Source of the DNA: Salibacterium aidingense DSM 18341
GTDB taxonomy: Bacteria > Bacillota > Bacilli > Bacillales > Marinococcaceae
Length of the DNA: 64,000 nucleotides
Assembly (NCBI RefSeq): GCF_000429685.1
Contig: NZ_AUCI01000002.1
Span: 186,001 to 250,000, forward strand
Direction: 5' to 3'
Position 1 is the first letter of the stretch. Every line of letters starts with the position of its first letter. Below the pieces are notes generated by a model that was given only the letters and a program-made list of their open reading frames with translations, ran no database searches and was not told the origin of the DNA. Both the position numbers and the translations under genes were made by a program. Shown in pieces: positions 1-8,312 of this stretch.

Positions 1-345
1 ACGCATCTGCAGGTAAAGCATTACCATGCAAAAATAAAAGAGCTCAGCAGGAAACAGGCAGGTTATCTCGGAACAGGTTATTCTAAGAAAAAATTTGGAA
101 ATGGTGCGGTTATGCTGGTGGTTTGTAATGAAGACAGAGAGATTACAGAAGCAAAAGTAATGAAAGGATTAACCGTTTTCGCCCGCTTCAGGGATGTGAA
201 ACAGCTGACTGGATTAACCCTCGAGGAAAGTAAATCAGTGGACAAGTTGACTGTGAAAGAAACCAATGCATTGACAAATGCCATCAGTATGATCGAAAGG
301 GAAATGAATAAAAAAAGAGAGGGGAATGAAGCATGGATTTCTTAA
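1..345 (+). CDS. gutM: Glucitol operon activator-like protein GutM (5' partial)
   Basis: The frame is open from the first base, so the N-terminus lies outside the window; 114 residues are visible. The sequence resembles GutM, a small protein encoded in glucitol/sorbitol PTS operons and described in E. coli as an activator. The visible part has a basic stretch followed by a KFGNGAV segment and a mixed alpha/beta C-terminus. The stop overlaps the start of srlA by 13 bases, so the two are translationally coupled in the classical gutM-srlA-srlE order. The molecular role in Firmicutes is poorly defined; the assignment rests on family likeness and position. Confidence 0.75.
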   Translation, partial: THLQVKHYHAKIKELSRKQAGYLGTGYSKKKFGNGAVMLVVCNEDREITEAKVMKGLTVFARFRDVKQLTGLTLEESKSVDKLTVKETNALTNAISMIEREMNKKREGNEAWIS

Positions 346-881
346 TTATATTAGCGGAAGGCTTCATCGGTATGTTTGAAGCAGGCGGGGAAACATTTAC
401 CGGCCTTGTAACCGACATTATTCCTTTATTAATTGTATTAATTACAGCAGTAAATGCGTTGATTAAGTTTATCGGAGAAGAACGGGTGAATAAATTTGCA
501 CAAAAGTGTACGAAATATTTTGTGCTGCGTTATACCGTTTTTCCATTCATGGCTGTCTTCTTTTTAACAAATCCAATGTGTTATACATTCGGCCGGTTTT
601 TACCGGAGCGGCAGAAGCCGGCTTTCTACGATTCAGCTGTTTCGTTTGTACACCCGATTACAGGTTTATTTCCTCATGCAAATGCTGCCGAATTGTTCGT
701 ATATACAGGCGTGGCCGCGGGAATATCTGATCTAGGACTCTCTCAGGGCCCGCTTGCGATGAGGTTCTTGCTTGTAGGTATAGCTGTCATGCTTCTCCGG
801 GGCGTAATAACGGAACTAATGACGAATTACATGATCAGAAATAATAAACGTAAAATAGAAGCCGCTGAATCGAGTTCTTAA
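333..881 (+). CDS. srlA: PTS glucitol/sorbitol-type transporter subunit IIC
   Basis: A 182-residue membrane protein of the usual SrlA length, with several hydrophobic segments (about residues 25-50, 70-90 and 145-170). It forms one part of the membrane channel of the glucitol-family phosphotransferase system and works with the IIBC protein encoded next. The ATG at 333 has a GAGGGG ribosome binding site eight bases upstream and overlaps the end of gutM. The family is named for sorbitol, but its members vary in polyol specificity. The downstream DRL gene and the lack of a sorbitol-6-phosphate dehydrogenase in the locus suggest another polyol here (inference). Confidence 0.88.
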   Translation: MDFLIILAEGFIGMFEAGGETFTGLVTDIIPLLIVLITAVNALIKFIGEERVNKFAQKCTKYFVLRYTVFPFMAVFFLTNPMCYTFGRFLPERQKPAFYDSAVSFVHPITGLFPHANAAELFVYTGVAAGISDLGLSQGPLAMRFLLVGIAVMLLRGVITELMTNYMIRNNKRKIEAAESSS

Positions 882-915
882 GGATGAACAGGATCAGGAC
901 GAGGAGGTTAAACAA

Positions 916-1962
916 ATGAGTGAATATAAAGCAGTAAAAGTACACAAAGGTTCTTCAGGCTGGGGGGGACCGTTAGTTATTCAGCCTGACGAGGAAAAGA
1001 AATACGTCGTATCTGTGACGGGCGGAGGTATTCATCCAGTAGCCCGGGAAATTGCTGATCGGACTGGCGCAGTGGCAGTGGATGGATTTGAACAATCTGT
1101 TGAAAAAGAAGAAATGGTCTGCGCTGTAATTAACTGCGGCGGTACAGCCAGAAGCGGCGTATACCCGCGGATGGGTGTGTTAACCGTGAATGTGTTCAGC
1201 AACTCGCCGTCCGGTCCGTTAATGAAATTTATTAAAGAAACAAACTTTGTATCAGGGGTTGGCACGGAAAATATTGAGGATACAGAGGGCGAATCGGTGG
1301 AAGAAAGTGTGCAGGAAGCAAATGAGGAGATAGAAGGTAAAGAATCCGCCCATCAGGATACAGAGAAAGTAACAAAAGAAGCAGCAAAGGAACAGGTGGC
1401 AGAACAGGGGTATGGCAATGGAGAAAAAAGTAAAATAGGAAAGTTTATTGATACGCTAGGAAACAAAATTGGTAATGTTGTCAGCATCTTTTTCCAGTCC
1501 GGACGGGAAACCATTGATACTGTCATTAAAAATATCCTCCCGTTTATGGCATTTGTCAGTATGCTGATTGGAATTATAAATTATACGGGAATTGGAGATT
1601 TGATCGCAAATTATGTTTCACCACTCGCGGGCACCTTGGTCGGTATGTTGATTTTATCCCTCTTAGGCGCGATACCACTTATTTCTCCAATTCTTGCTCC
1701 CGGGGCTGTAATTGCCCAGGTTGTCGGGGTGCTAATCGGAGTGGAGATCGGTAATGGAAATATCCCTCCACAAATGGCGCTACCAGCTTTGTTTGCGATT
1801 AATCCGCAGGTTGGCATGGACTTTATACCGGTTGGCCTTACCCTGGGTGAAGCCGAACCGGAAACTGTCGAGGTTGGTATACCGGCTGTTCTTTTTTCCC
1901 GTTTAATCACTGGTCCGGCTGCCGTCGTTATCGCCTATTTTGCCAGTTTTGGACTATATTAA
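916..1962 (+). CDS. srlE: PTS glucitol/sorbitol-type transporter subunit IIBC
   Basis: 348 residues. The N-terminal IIB domain (about 1-115) holds the [13 protein letters not shown] motif with Cys74 as the likely phosphocysteine. A strongly acidic linker follows (about 120-165, rich in Glu), longer and more acidic than in enterobacterial SrlE and in keeping with a halophilic proteome. The C-terminal half (about 185-348) is hydrophobic and carries the second part of the IIC channel. ATG 916 follows an AGGAGG site. The IIA partner is not next door as in E. coli: it is the gene at 7930, beyond the dehydrogenase complex and the regulator, which ties the whole 1-9.6 kb stretch together. Confidence 0.87.
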   Translation: MSEYKAVKVHKGSSGWGGPLVIQPDEEKKYVVSVTGGGIHPVAREIADRTGAVAVDGFEQSVEKEEMVCAVINCGGTARSGVYPRMGVLTVNVFSNSPSGPLMKFIKETNFVSGVGTENIEDTEGESVEESVQEANEEIEGKESAHQDTEKVTKEAAKEQVAEQGYGNGEKSKIGKFIDTLGNKIGNVVSIFFQSGRETIDTVIKNILPFMAFVSMLIGIINYTGIGDLIANYVSPLAGTLVGMLILSLLGAIPLISPILAPGAVIAQVVGVLIGVEIGNGNIPPQMALPALFAINPQVGMDFIPVGLTLGEAEPETVEVGIPAVLFSRLITGPAAVVIAYFASFGLY

Positions 1963-1989
1963 ACGAGGGTGCTCCAGCAAGACGAGAAA

Positions 1990-2045
1990 GGGTAAAAGAG
2001 AAGGTGCCGCTCTGTTAGGGCAGCCCTCTCTCTTCCTTTTTTTGT
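1990..2045 (+). terminator. Weak terminator-like hairpin after the PTS genes
   Basis: An AGAGAAGG...CCCTCTCTCT imperfect inverted repeat precedes CTTCCTTTTTTTG. It probably ends or attenuates the gutM-srlA-srlE transcript. The stem is imperfect, so some read-through into the next operon is possible. Confidence 0.45.
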
Positions 2046-2085
2046 TTTTAATATTACATATGTCACAAATAAGAACAAAAATAAT

Positions 2086-2107
2086 AAACGATTGACATCA
2101 ATCGTTT
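2086..2107. promoter_or_regulatory. 22-bp palindromic operator overlapping the -35 box of the aco-like operon
   Basis: Two perfect 10-base arms (AAACGATTGA and TCAATCGTTT) are separated by CA. The left arm and centre contain the TTGACA -35 box at 2092-2097, so a bound protein would block RNA polymerase. The most likely binder is the SorC-family regulator encoded at 6960, but this is inference from position. Confidence 0.7.
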
Positions 2108-2120
2108 AAATTATTAATAT
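2092..2120 (+). promoter_or_regulatory. SigA-type promoter of the aco-like operon
   Basis: A perfect TTGACA (2092-2097) and a TAATAT -10 box (2115-2120) are 17 bases apart, about 45 bases before the first start codon. The -35 box lies within the palindrome at 2086-2107, which suggests repression. Confidence 0.72.
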
Positions 2121-2165
2121 AATTACAAAAGTTATAAAAAAGAACAATTGTAATGGAGGTGCAGA

Positions 2166-3149
2166 ATGCTTACATCAGTCGAACTGCTTCCAGAGAAATC
2201 AAAGGATGATTTGATTGGACTGTTAAAGGAAATGTGGACGATCCGTTATTTTGATGAAAAAGTGGATGAATTCTTTGCTAAAGGGATGATTCATGGCACC
2301 ACCCATTTATGTGTCGGACAGGAGCCGACCGCGACGGGACCATGCGCAGTAATACAGGAAGACGATAAGATAACGAGCACCCACCGCGGCCATGGTCATT
2401 GTATTGCCAAAGGAGCTGACATCAACCGGATGATGGCAGAATTATTCGGCCGTTCCACCGGTTATTGCAAAGGCAAAGGCGGCTCCATGCATATTGCTGA
2501 TGTCGAAAAAGGAAATCTTGGAGCCAATGGTATTGTCGGTGGGGGGATTCCGCTGGCTGCCGGAGCAGCTCTGACGGCAAAAATGAAAAATAAAGACGAT
2601 GTCATCCTCAGTTACTTTGGAGACGGGGCTGCGAATGAAGGAAGTTTCCATGAGTCTCTCAATTTAGCTTCCATCTGGGATCTGCCGGTCGTGTTCATTT
2701 GTGAAAATAACCAGTATGGAATGTCCGGTTCGGTAAAGGAAATGGTCAATATTGAAGACATTGCCGAACGGGCCTCTTCCTACGGAATTCCTGGTGTAAT
2801 CGTCGATGGAAATAATCTCATTGAAGTGATGAATGAAACCCATAAAGCGGTAGAACATGCCAGGGAAGGCAAAGGCCCGGTTTTAATTGAAGCCAAGACT
2901 TACCGCTGGAAAGGTCACTCAAAATCTGACGCTAGAAAATACCGCACACGGGAAGAAGAACAGTTTTGGAAAGAAAAGGACGGTATTAAGCGGTACCGGG
3001 ATTTATTAATACAGGAAGGACTTTTGACAGAAGAAGAAGCAGAAAAACTGCGAAAAGAAGCCAAACAGGATGTAGAAGATGCCGTGACCTATGCAGAAAA
3101 AAGTCCGGAGCCCGGTCTTGATACGTTATTGGAAGATGTATACGCCTGA
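2166..3149 (+). CDS. acoA: Acetoin dehydrogenase-like E1 component, alpha subunit
   Basis: 327 residues, the usual AcoA length and shorter than PDH E1 alpha. The thiamine diphosphate motif runs from GDGAANEG (about 152) to ENN (about 182). Known enzymes of this class remove a two-carbon acetyl unit from an alpha-ketol such as acetoin and pass it to the lipoyl group of E2. It is the first gene of acoA-acoB-acoC-acoL, and its ATG follows a GGAGGTG site. A separate PDH E1 alpha lies at 58020, so this is a specialised complex. The neighbouring PTS and DRL genes suggest its ketol may be 1-deoxyxylulose 5-phosphate rather than acetoin (inference). Confidence 0.88.
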   Translation: MLTSVELLPEKSKDDLIGLLKEMWTIRYFDEKVDEFFAKGMIHGTTHLCVGQEPTATGPCAVIQEDDKITSTHRGHGHCIAKGADINRMMAELFGRSTGYCKGKGGSMHIADVEKGNLGANGIVGGGIPLAAGAALTAKMKNKDDVILSYFGDGAANEGSFHESLNLASIWDLPVVFICENNQYGMSGSVKEMVNIEDIAERASSYGIPGVIVDGNNLIEVMNETHKAVEHAREGKGPVLIEAKTYRWKGHSKSDARKYRTREEEQFWKEKDGIKRYRDLLIQEGLLTEEEAEKLRKEAKQDVEDAVTYAEKSPEPGLDTLLEDVYA

Positions 3150-3174
3150 TGCGGCTGATAAGGAGGGGAATCCA

Positions 3175-4161
3175 ATGCGGGAATTAACTTATGTCGAAGC
3201 TTTGCGGGAATGTATGTCCCAGGAAATGAGAGAAAATGAAAACGTGTTTATCTTAGGGGAGGATATCGGAGTATACGGAGGCGCATTTGGTGTAACCCGT
3301 GGAATGATTGAAGAATTCGGGCCGGAGCGTGTCCGCAACACCCCTATTTCGGAAGCCGGTATCACAGGTTCTGCTATCGGTTCTGCTTTAACCGGAATGC
3401 AGCCGATTGTAGAACTGCAGTTTTCAGATTTTATCACCATTGCGATGGACCAGTTGGCAAACCAGGCGGCTAAACTTCGTTACATGTACGGTGGAAAAGG
3501 CAATGTGCCAATGGTACTGCGGACCCCGGCAGGATCGGGAACTGGAGCAGCTGCCCAGCATTCACAGAGCCTCGAAGCCTGGGTCGCTCATATACCAGGG
3601 CTAAAAGTTGTCCAGCCTTCCACTGCCTATGATGCGAAAGGATTATTGAAAGCAGCAATCGATGATCCGAATCCGGTGATTTTTTATGAACATAAGCTTC
3701 TTTATAAGACAAGCAGTGAGGATGTACCGGAAAAAATGTACAGTCTGCCGCTTGGTCAGGCTGATATTAAACGAGAAGGAACGGAGGTCACTATTGTAGC
3801 GACATCGGTGATGGTGCACAGAGCTCTGGAGGCGGCAGAGGTGCTAGCTGAAGAGGGAATCAGTGTCGAAGTGATTGACCCGCGTTCGATTGTACCGCTG
3901 GATGAAGAGACGATTGTACAATCTGTGATCAAAACAAACCGTGTAATCATAGCCCACGAAGCCGTGAAGCGGGGAGGATACGGCGGGGAAATTGCAAGCA
4001 TGATTACGGAAAGCGAAGCGTTCGATTTTCTTGATGCGCCTGTGAAGCGGTTAGGGGCTTCCCCGGTACCGGTGCCATATAACCCGGAGCTGGAAAAAGC
4101 GATGACACCGCAGACAGAAGATTTGGTTCAGGCGTGCAGAGAATCGCTGCAGCGAGCGTAA
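3175..4161 (+). CDS. acoB: Acetoin dehydrogenase-like E1 component, beta subunit
   Basis: 328 residues. It is the transketolase-like beta chain that pairs with the gene at 2166 to make the alpha2-beta2 thiamine enzyme. Family features are [16 protein letters not shown] near the N-terminus, the central [16 protein letters not shown] loop and a C-terminal ligand-gating domain. The start is placed at ATG 3175 because AAGGAGGGG sits directly upstream; the frame extends further 5' but overlaps acoA there. The gap to acoA is 25 bases. The gene is part of a four-gene co-directional operon. Confidence 0.88.
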   Translation: MRELTYVEALRECMSQEMRENENVFILGEDIGVYGGAFGVTRGMIEEFGPERVRNTPISEAGITGSAIGSALTGMQPIVELQFSDFITIAMDQLANQAAKLRYMYGGKGNVPMVLRTPAGSGTGAAAQHSQSLEAWVAHIPGLKVVQPSTAYDAKGLLKAAIDDPNPVIFYEHKLLYKTSSEDVPEKMYSLPLGQADIKREGTEVTIVATSVMVHRALEAAEVLAEEGISVEVIDPRSIVPLDEETIVQSVIKTNRVIIAHEAVKRGGYGGEIASMITESEAFDFLDAPVKRLGASPVPVPYNPELEKAMTPQTEDLVQACRESLQRA

Positions 4162-4173
4162 GGAGGTGAGCCT

Positions 4174-5493
4174 GTGGCGAAAGAAATATTTATGCCTAAA
4201 TTAAGCAGTACGATGGAAACCGGCACCATCCTGCAATGGATGAAAAAAGAAGGCGATCCGGTGGAAATGGGCGAGCCGGTATTTGAGGTGATGAGCGACA
4301 AAATCAATATTGAGGTAGAAGCTTATGAAGAAGGTGTACTGCTGAAAAAATATTATGACGTGGATGATGTGGTCCCGGTAAATACCATTGTAGGCTATAT
4401 TGGGGAAGAGGAGGAAGAAGTACCAGAGACGGCGCCAGAAGAACCAGCCCCGGAAGAGACCTCCCAGGAAGAAGAGCCGAAGGAATATGCTGATACGGTC
4501 CCCGCTACGGCAGATGCGAACGGACAGATTCGGGCGACCCCCGCAGCTCGGCGTGTTGCAAAAGAGAATGGAGTACTTCTTTCTGATATGGAAGGCAGCG
4601 GTCCGAAACAGCGTATCCATCAGCAGGATGTGTATGATTACGTGCAGGCCGCAGGAGAAAAGCCAAAGGCGACACCGCTTGCCCGAAAGCGGGCGGAAGA
4701 ACAGAACCTGGATCTAAATACCGTAGAAGGCAGCGGCCCCGGCAGCAAAATTTATGCAAAAGATCTGACCGGATCCGGACAAAAAACCACGGGAGCTGAA
4801 CCCGGTCGGATTCCAGTGAAGGGAATACGAAAAATTGTTGCGGACCGCATGGCAGAGAGTGCATCGACGGTTCCGCATGTTACGTTGTATTCTGAAGTTG
4901 ACATGACGGAAGCGATCCGGCTGCGAAGTCAGCTCCAGGATAAGATAGTGGAGGAAACCGGCTATAAACTGTCCTACACTGAAATTATGATGAAAGCAGT
5001 GGCGGAGGCATTAAAGCGTCATCCTTATTTAAATGCATCATTGTCTGCCGATCAGCAGGAAATTCTTCTGCACAAAGAAATTAACGTGGGGCTGGCCGTG
5101 GCTACGGAACAAGGACTTGTCGTGCCGGTGGTTCCCCGGGCCGGAGAGAAAGGCTTGACAGCCCTCGTGCAGGCAAGCAAGCAGCTTGCTGAAAATGCAA
5201 GAAATCAGCGTTTGCAGCCGGAACAGATGCAAGGCGGTACGTTTACGATCAGCAATCTCGGGATGTATGCGGTTGATGGATTCACACCGATTATCAATCA
5301 GCCGGAAGCGGCCATTCTCGGCGTGGGGCAGATGAAAGAAACGCCGGCAGAAGAAAACGGGAATGTCGTATTTCGTCCAAAGACGACATTCAGTTTATCT
5401 TTCGATCACCGAATTGTGGATGGAGCTCCGGCAGCCGCATTTTTAAGTGATGTAAAACAATTAATTGAAGCTCCCTATGAATTGTTGATGTAA
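4174..5493 (+). CDS. acoC: Acetoin dehydrogenase-like E2 acyltransferase with two tandem E3-binding domains
   Basis: 439 residues with a GTG start after GGAGGTG. In order: a lipoyl domain (about 1-76, lysine in MSDKINIE), an acidic Pro/Glu linker, two peripheral-subunit-binding domains (from about 121, ATPAARRVAKENG; from about 166, ATPLARKRAEEQN), and the catalytic domain with FDHRIVDG near 410. It transfers the acyl group from E1 to CoA. A single subunit-binding domain is usual, so the doubled domain is notable. The PDH E2 at 60189 has the standard single copy. Confidence 0.87.
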   Translation: MAKEIFMPKLSSTMETGTILQWMKKEGDPVEMGEPVFEVMSDKINIEVEAYEEGVLLKKYYDVDDVVPVNTIVGYIGEEEEEVPETAPEEPAPEETSQEEEPKEYADTVPATADANGQIRATPAARRVAKENGVLLSDMEGSGPKQRIHQQDVYDYVQAAGEKPKATPLARKRAEEQNLDLNTVEGSGPGSKIYAKDLTGSGQKTTGAEPGRIPVKGIRKIVADRMAESASTVPHVTLYSEVDMTEAIRLRSQLQDKIVEETGYKLSYTEIMMKAVAEALKRHPYLNASLSADQQEILLHKEINVGLAVATEQGLVVPVVPRAGEKGLTALVQASKQLAENARNQRLQPEQMQGGTFTISNLGMYAVDGFTPIINQPEAAILGVGQMKETPAEENGNVVFRPKTTFSLSFDHRIVDGAPAAAFLSDVKQLIEAPYELLM

Positions 5494-5505
5494 GGAGGAG
5501 GCAGC

Positions 5506-6894
5506 ATGAAAACATACGACATTATCATTATTGGCAGCGGTCCAGGAGGCTATGCTGCTGCCCTGAGGGCCAGTAAAGAAGGCAAACGCACAGCCGTAGT
5601 AGAAGACCGACAGCTAGGGGGGACCTGCCTGCACCGCGGCTGTATTCCATCAAAAACGATGCTGCAGCACGCTGAAATTCTGCAGCAGGTTGAAACGGCT
5701 GCCGAATGGGGAGTACAAACCGGAGACATCTCCTTTTCCTATCCGCAGATGCTCCGGCGAAAAGAAAAAGTAGTTACCCAGCTGGAAAGCGGGATTAAAG
5801 GCTTAATGAAAAATGGAAACATTGATGTCATTCAGGGCCGGGGCCGGGTGAACGATAAAAAAGAAGTGATGATAGAAACGGAGAACGGAGCACAGCAATT
5901 GCAGGCTGCCAGTGTCATTGCGGCAACAGGAACCACTCCGCTCGTCCCGCCCGTAAAAGGACTGAAGGAAACAGCTCACTTTACCAGTGACAGTATATTT
6001 GAAAAAAAAGAGCTTCCGGCTTCTCTGTTAATTGTAGGCGGAGGCATTGTAGGGGTGGAATATGCCTGCCTGTTTGCAAGCCTGCATGTGGATGTAACCA
6101 TCATTGAAATGAAAGATGAGATCCTCGTGGAAGAAGATGCTGATGCCGCAGCAGTTCTGCGCCGCTCACTGGAAAAACTGGGGGTGACTATTGAAACAAA
6201 AGCAGCACTGGAAGAAATTCAATCCGCTGAAAACGGTTTGGTTACAGCGGCATACACCGACAGGGGAGGAACAAAGCTTGAAATAGCAGCCGATGAGGTG
6301 CTCGTTACAGCTGGCCGGAAGCCAAACACCTCTGCTCTCGCGCAAACGTCGGTGCAGTATGACAATGGATTTGTTCGGGTCAATGAAAACATGGAAACAA
6401 ACGTCCCCGGGATTTATACAATTGGTGATCTTGCAAGCGGCGGCTGGAAACTGGCTCATGCTGCAAGTGCAGAAGGAGTGACCGCTGTCGAACATATCTG
6501 CGGCCTGAAACCTTCGATGCACACAGCGCTCATTCCCCGGTGTATCTATACGTTTCCCGAAATTGCTGCTGTCGGCATGACAGAGAAACAGGCGGAGGCT
6601 TCCGGCTGTCATTATAAAACGGAAACCATTCCTTTTCAGGGCAGCGGCAAAGCGATGGCCATGGGAGAATCGGAAGGATTTACTAAAATCATAGCAGAGC
6701 AGAAGCATGGTGAAATACTGGGTGTAGTAATGGTTGGCCCTCATGTTACGGAAATGATCGGAGAACCTGCCGCTTACATGCATTTGGAAGGTACAGTCGA
6801 AGAACTGGCCTCTATGGTACATCCTCATCCGACTTTATTGGAAAATCTCTATGAAGCTGCGAATGCCTGGCTTGGAAAGGGGATTCATCACTGA
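5506..6894 (+). CDS. acoL: Dihydrolipoamide dehydrogenase (E3) of the aco-like complex
   Basis: 462 residues. It reoxidises the dihydrolipoyl group of the E2 at 4174 with FAD and NAD+. Visible are the FAD motif GSGPGG, the redox disulfide in GGTCLHRGCIPSK, the NAD-binding GGGIVGVEYA and the C-terminal HPHPTLLE catalytic His-Glu pair. AAGGAGG precedes ATG 5506, and the gap to acoC is 12 bases. It is distinct from the PDH E3 at 61513, so each complex has its own E3. Confidence 0.88.
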   Translation: MKTYDIIIIGSGPGGYAAALRASKEGKRTAVVEDRQLGGTCLHRGCIPSKTMLQHAEILQQVETAAEWGVQTGDISFSYPQMLRRKEKVVTQLESGIKGLMKNGNIDVIQGRGRVNDKKEVMIETENGAQQLQAASVIAATGTTPLVPPVKGLKETAHFTSDSIFEKKELPASLLIVGGGIVGVEYACLFASLHVDVTIIEMKDEILVEEDADAAAVLRRSLEKLGVTIETKAALEEIQSAENGLVTAAYTDRGGTKLEIAADEVLVTAGRKPNTSALAQTSVQYDNGFVRVNENMETNVPGIYTIGDLASGGWKLAHAASAEGVTAVEHICGLKPSMHTALIPRCIYTFPEIAAVGMTEKQAEASGCHYKTETIPFQGSGKAMAMGESEGFTKIIAEQKHGEILGVVMVGPHVTEMIGEPAAYMHLEGTVEELASMVHPHPTLLENLYEAANAWLGKGIHH

Positions 6895-6895
6895 A

Positions 6896-6924
6896 TTTCC
6901 AGTTCTTACAGGGAATGGTATAAT
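6896..6924 (+). promoter_or_regulatory. Probable promoter for the regulator-srlB-drl unit
   Basis: A perfect TATAAT at 6919-6924 lies 17 bases after a weak -35 (TTTCCA, 6896-6901), directly past the acoL stop. It would let the regulator and downstream genes be transcribed independently of the aco genes. Confidence 0.5.
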
Positions 6925-6959
6925 GAAAATCGTAAATATTGTCAGCAAAGGGGATTGCT

Positions 6960-7904
6960 ATGCTCAGTTGGGAAGAACGCCGCCAAATTGTCAAAGTAGC
7001 GAATTTATATTATTTCGATGGTTGGACTCAGGCTCAAATTGCAAAAAAAATGAACGTATCCCGGCCGGTCATTTCAAAATTGCTTCACAAAGCAAAAGAA
7101 GATGGGATCGTAGAAGTATATATTAAAGATGAAAATGCCCATACCGTAGACCTTGAACAAAAATTAGAAAAACAATTTGGTCTCGATGAAGCAATTGTGT
7201 TATCCACGAGTGGATTTACACCGGAGATGACAAAAAGGTTTCTAGGTAAAGTCGGGGCCTCTTATTTGTCCAGGCAGTTAAATGAAAATAAAAACTTGGG
7301 ATTATCGTGGGGAACCACCCTCGCAGCTTTGATAGAGGAATATCCTTATGAACGCAGGGATAACGTTCACATTGTTCCGCTTGTCGGCGGCATGGGACGC
7401 TCTCATGTCAATATTCATTCCAATTCATTAGCATTTAATCTGGCACAAAAAATGAACGCAACATGCTCCTATTTGTATGCACCGGCGATTGTAGAATCCG
7501 AAGATTTAAAAGACCGGCTCATTCACTCCAAGGATGTAGCTTATGTGCTGGAGCAGGGAAAAGAGGTAGATGTTGCGGTCGTTGGAATGGGGGACCCATT
7601 TAAGAATTCAACCATGGAAGAAATCGGCTACCTCCAGACAGAAGATCTCCATTCCTTAAGAAAAGCAGGAGTTGTGGGAGATATCAGCTCAAAATTTTTT
7701 GATGCTGTAGGCGAAGAAGTAGATCATCCCTTAAATCACAGAGTCATAGGTTTAGATCTGCCCGATTTAAAGAAGATTCCAAAAGTCATAGGAATTGTGG
7801 AAAGTTTATATAAACTGGAAAGTATCGAAGCCGCATTAAAGGGCGGTTATCTCAATGTTCTCGTCATTGACGACCGTACGGCTCAAGAACTGGTGGAGGA
7901 TTAA
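6960..7904 (+). CDS. SorC-family (sugar-binding) transcriptional regulator
   Basis: 314 residues. An N-terminal helix-turn-helix (about 8-48, containing WTQAQIAKKMNVSRPVISK) is followed by a SorC/CggR-type effector domain with LSWGTT, PLVGGMG and VIGLDL segments. Members sense phosphorylated sugars and bind palindromic operators. ATG 6960 is chosen because AAAGGGG lies six bases upstream. It sits between the E3 gene and srlB, inside the locus, and is the natural candidate to bind the palindrome at 2086-2107. The effector is unknown; by analogy it would be a sugar phosphate made by this pathway. Confidence 0.85.
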   Translation: MLSWEERRQIVKVANLYYFDGWTQAQIAKKMNVSRPVISKLLHKAKEDGIVEVYIKDENAHTVDLEQKLEKQFGLDEAIVLSTSGFTPEMTKRFLGKVGASYLSRQLNENKNLGLSWGTTLAALIEEYPYERRDNVHIVPLVGGMGRSHVNIHSNSLAFNLAQKMNATCSYLYAPAIVESEDLKDRLIHSKDVAYVLEQGKEVDVAVVGMGDPFKNSTMEEIGYLQTEDLHSLRKAGVVGDISSKFFDAVGEEVDHPLNHRVIGLDLPDLKKIPKVIGIVESLYKLESIEAALKGGYLNVLVIDDRTAQELVED

Positions 7905-7929
7905 ATCATCATATGGAGGCTGAGTAGAA

Positions 7930-8298
7930 ATGGCAGCATATTTTCAAGCAGATGTAACCACGATCGGTCCAGAAGTTGAATTAATGCTGGAAGACGACAT
8001 TCTTATTTTGTTTAATGAAACAGCGACGGCGGACCTGAAGGAAATTGCTGTCGTCCACAATGGAAAAAAAATTTCAGACAATATTGAAGCAGGAGATGAA
8101 TTTGTCATTGACGGAACGGCCTACAAGATTCTTTTTGTCGGCAGGAAAGTCAACGAAACAATGAATGATCTAGGGCATGCAACACTTCAGTTTAATGGGG
8201 AAAACGAATCCGACATGCCCGGTACCATTTGTTTAGAAAGCGGTATCAATAAGGATATTACGACAAATTCGATTCTACAGTTTCGTAAAACCAACTAG
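7930..8298 (+). CDS. srlB: PTS glucitol/sorbitol-type subunit IIA
   Basis: 122 residues, the normal length for glucitol-family IIA. His43 in EIAVVHNGK is the likely phosphorylated histidine that passes phosphate from HPr to Cys74 of the IIB domain encoded at 916. The ATG lies about 12 bases after a GGAGGC site. The gene is separated from srlA-srlE by the aco genes and the regulator and is 14 bases from the DRL gene. That arrangement makes the PTS, the ketol-cleaving complex and the DRL enzyme look like one functional unit. Confidence 0.87.
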   Translation: MAAYFQADVTTIGPEVELMLEDDILILFNETATADLKEIAVVHNGKKISDNIEAGDEFVIDGTAYKILFVGRKVNETMNDLGHATLQFNGENESDMPGTICLESGINKDITTNSILQFRKTN

Positions 8299-8312
8299 AG
8301 GAGGGACCAGCT

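Noticed and set aside
4201-4864. Long minus-strand frames inside acoC
   Set aside because: They overlap a clearly coding E2 gene, resemble no protein family and lack ribosome sites; they are shadows of the repetitive acidic linker.
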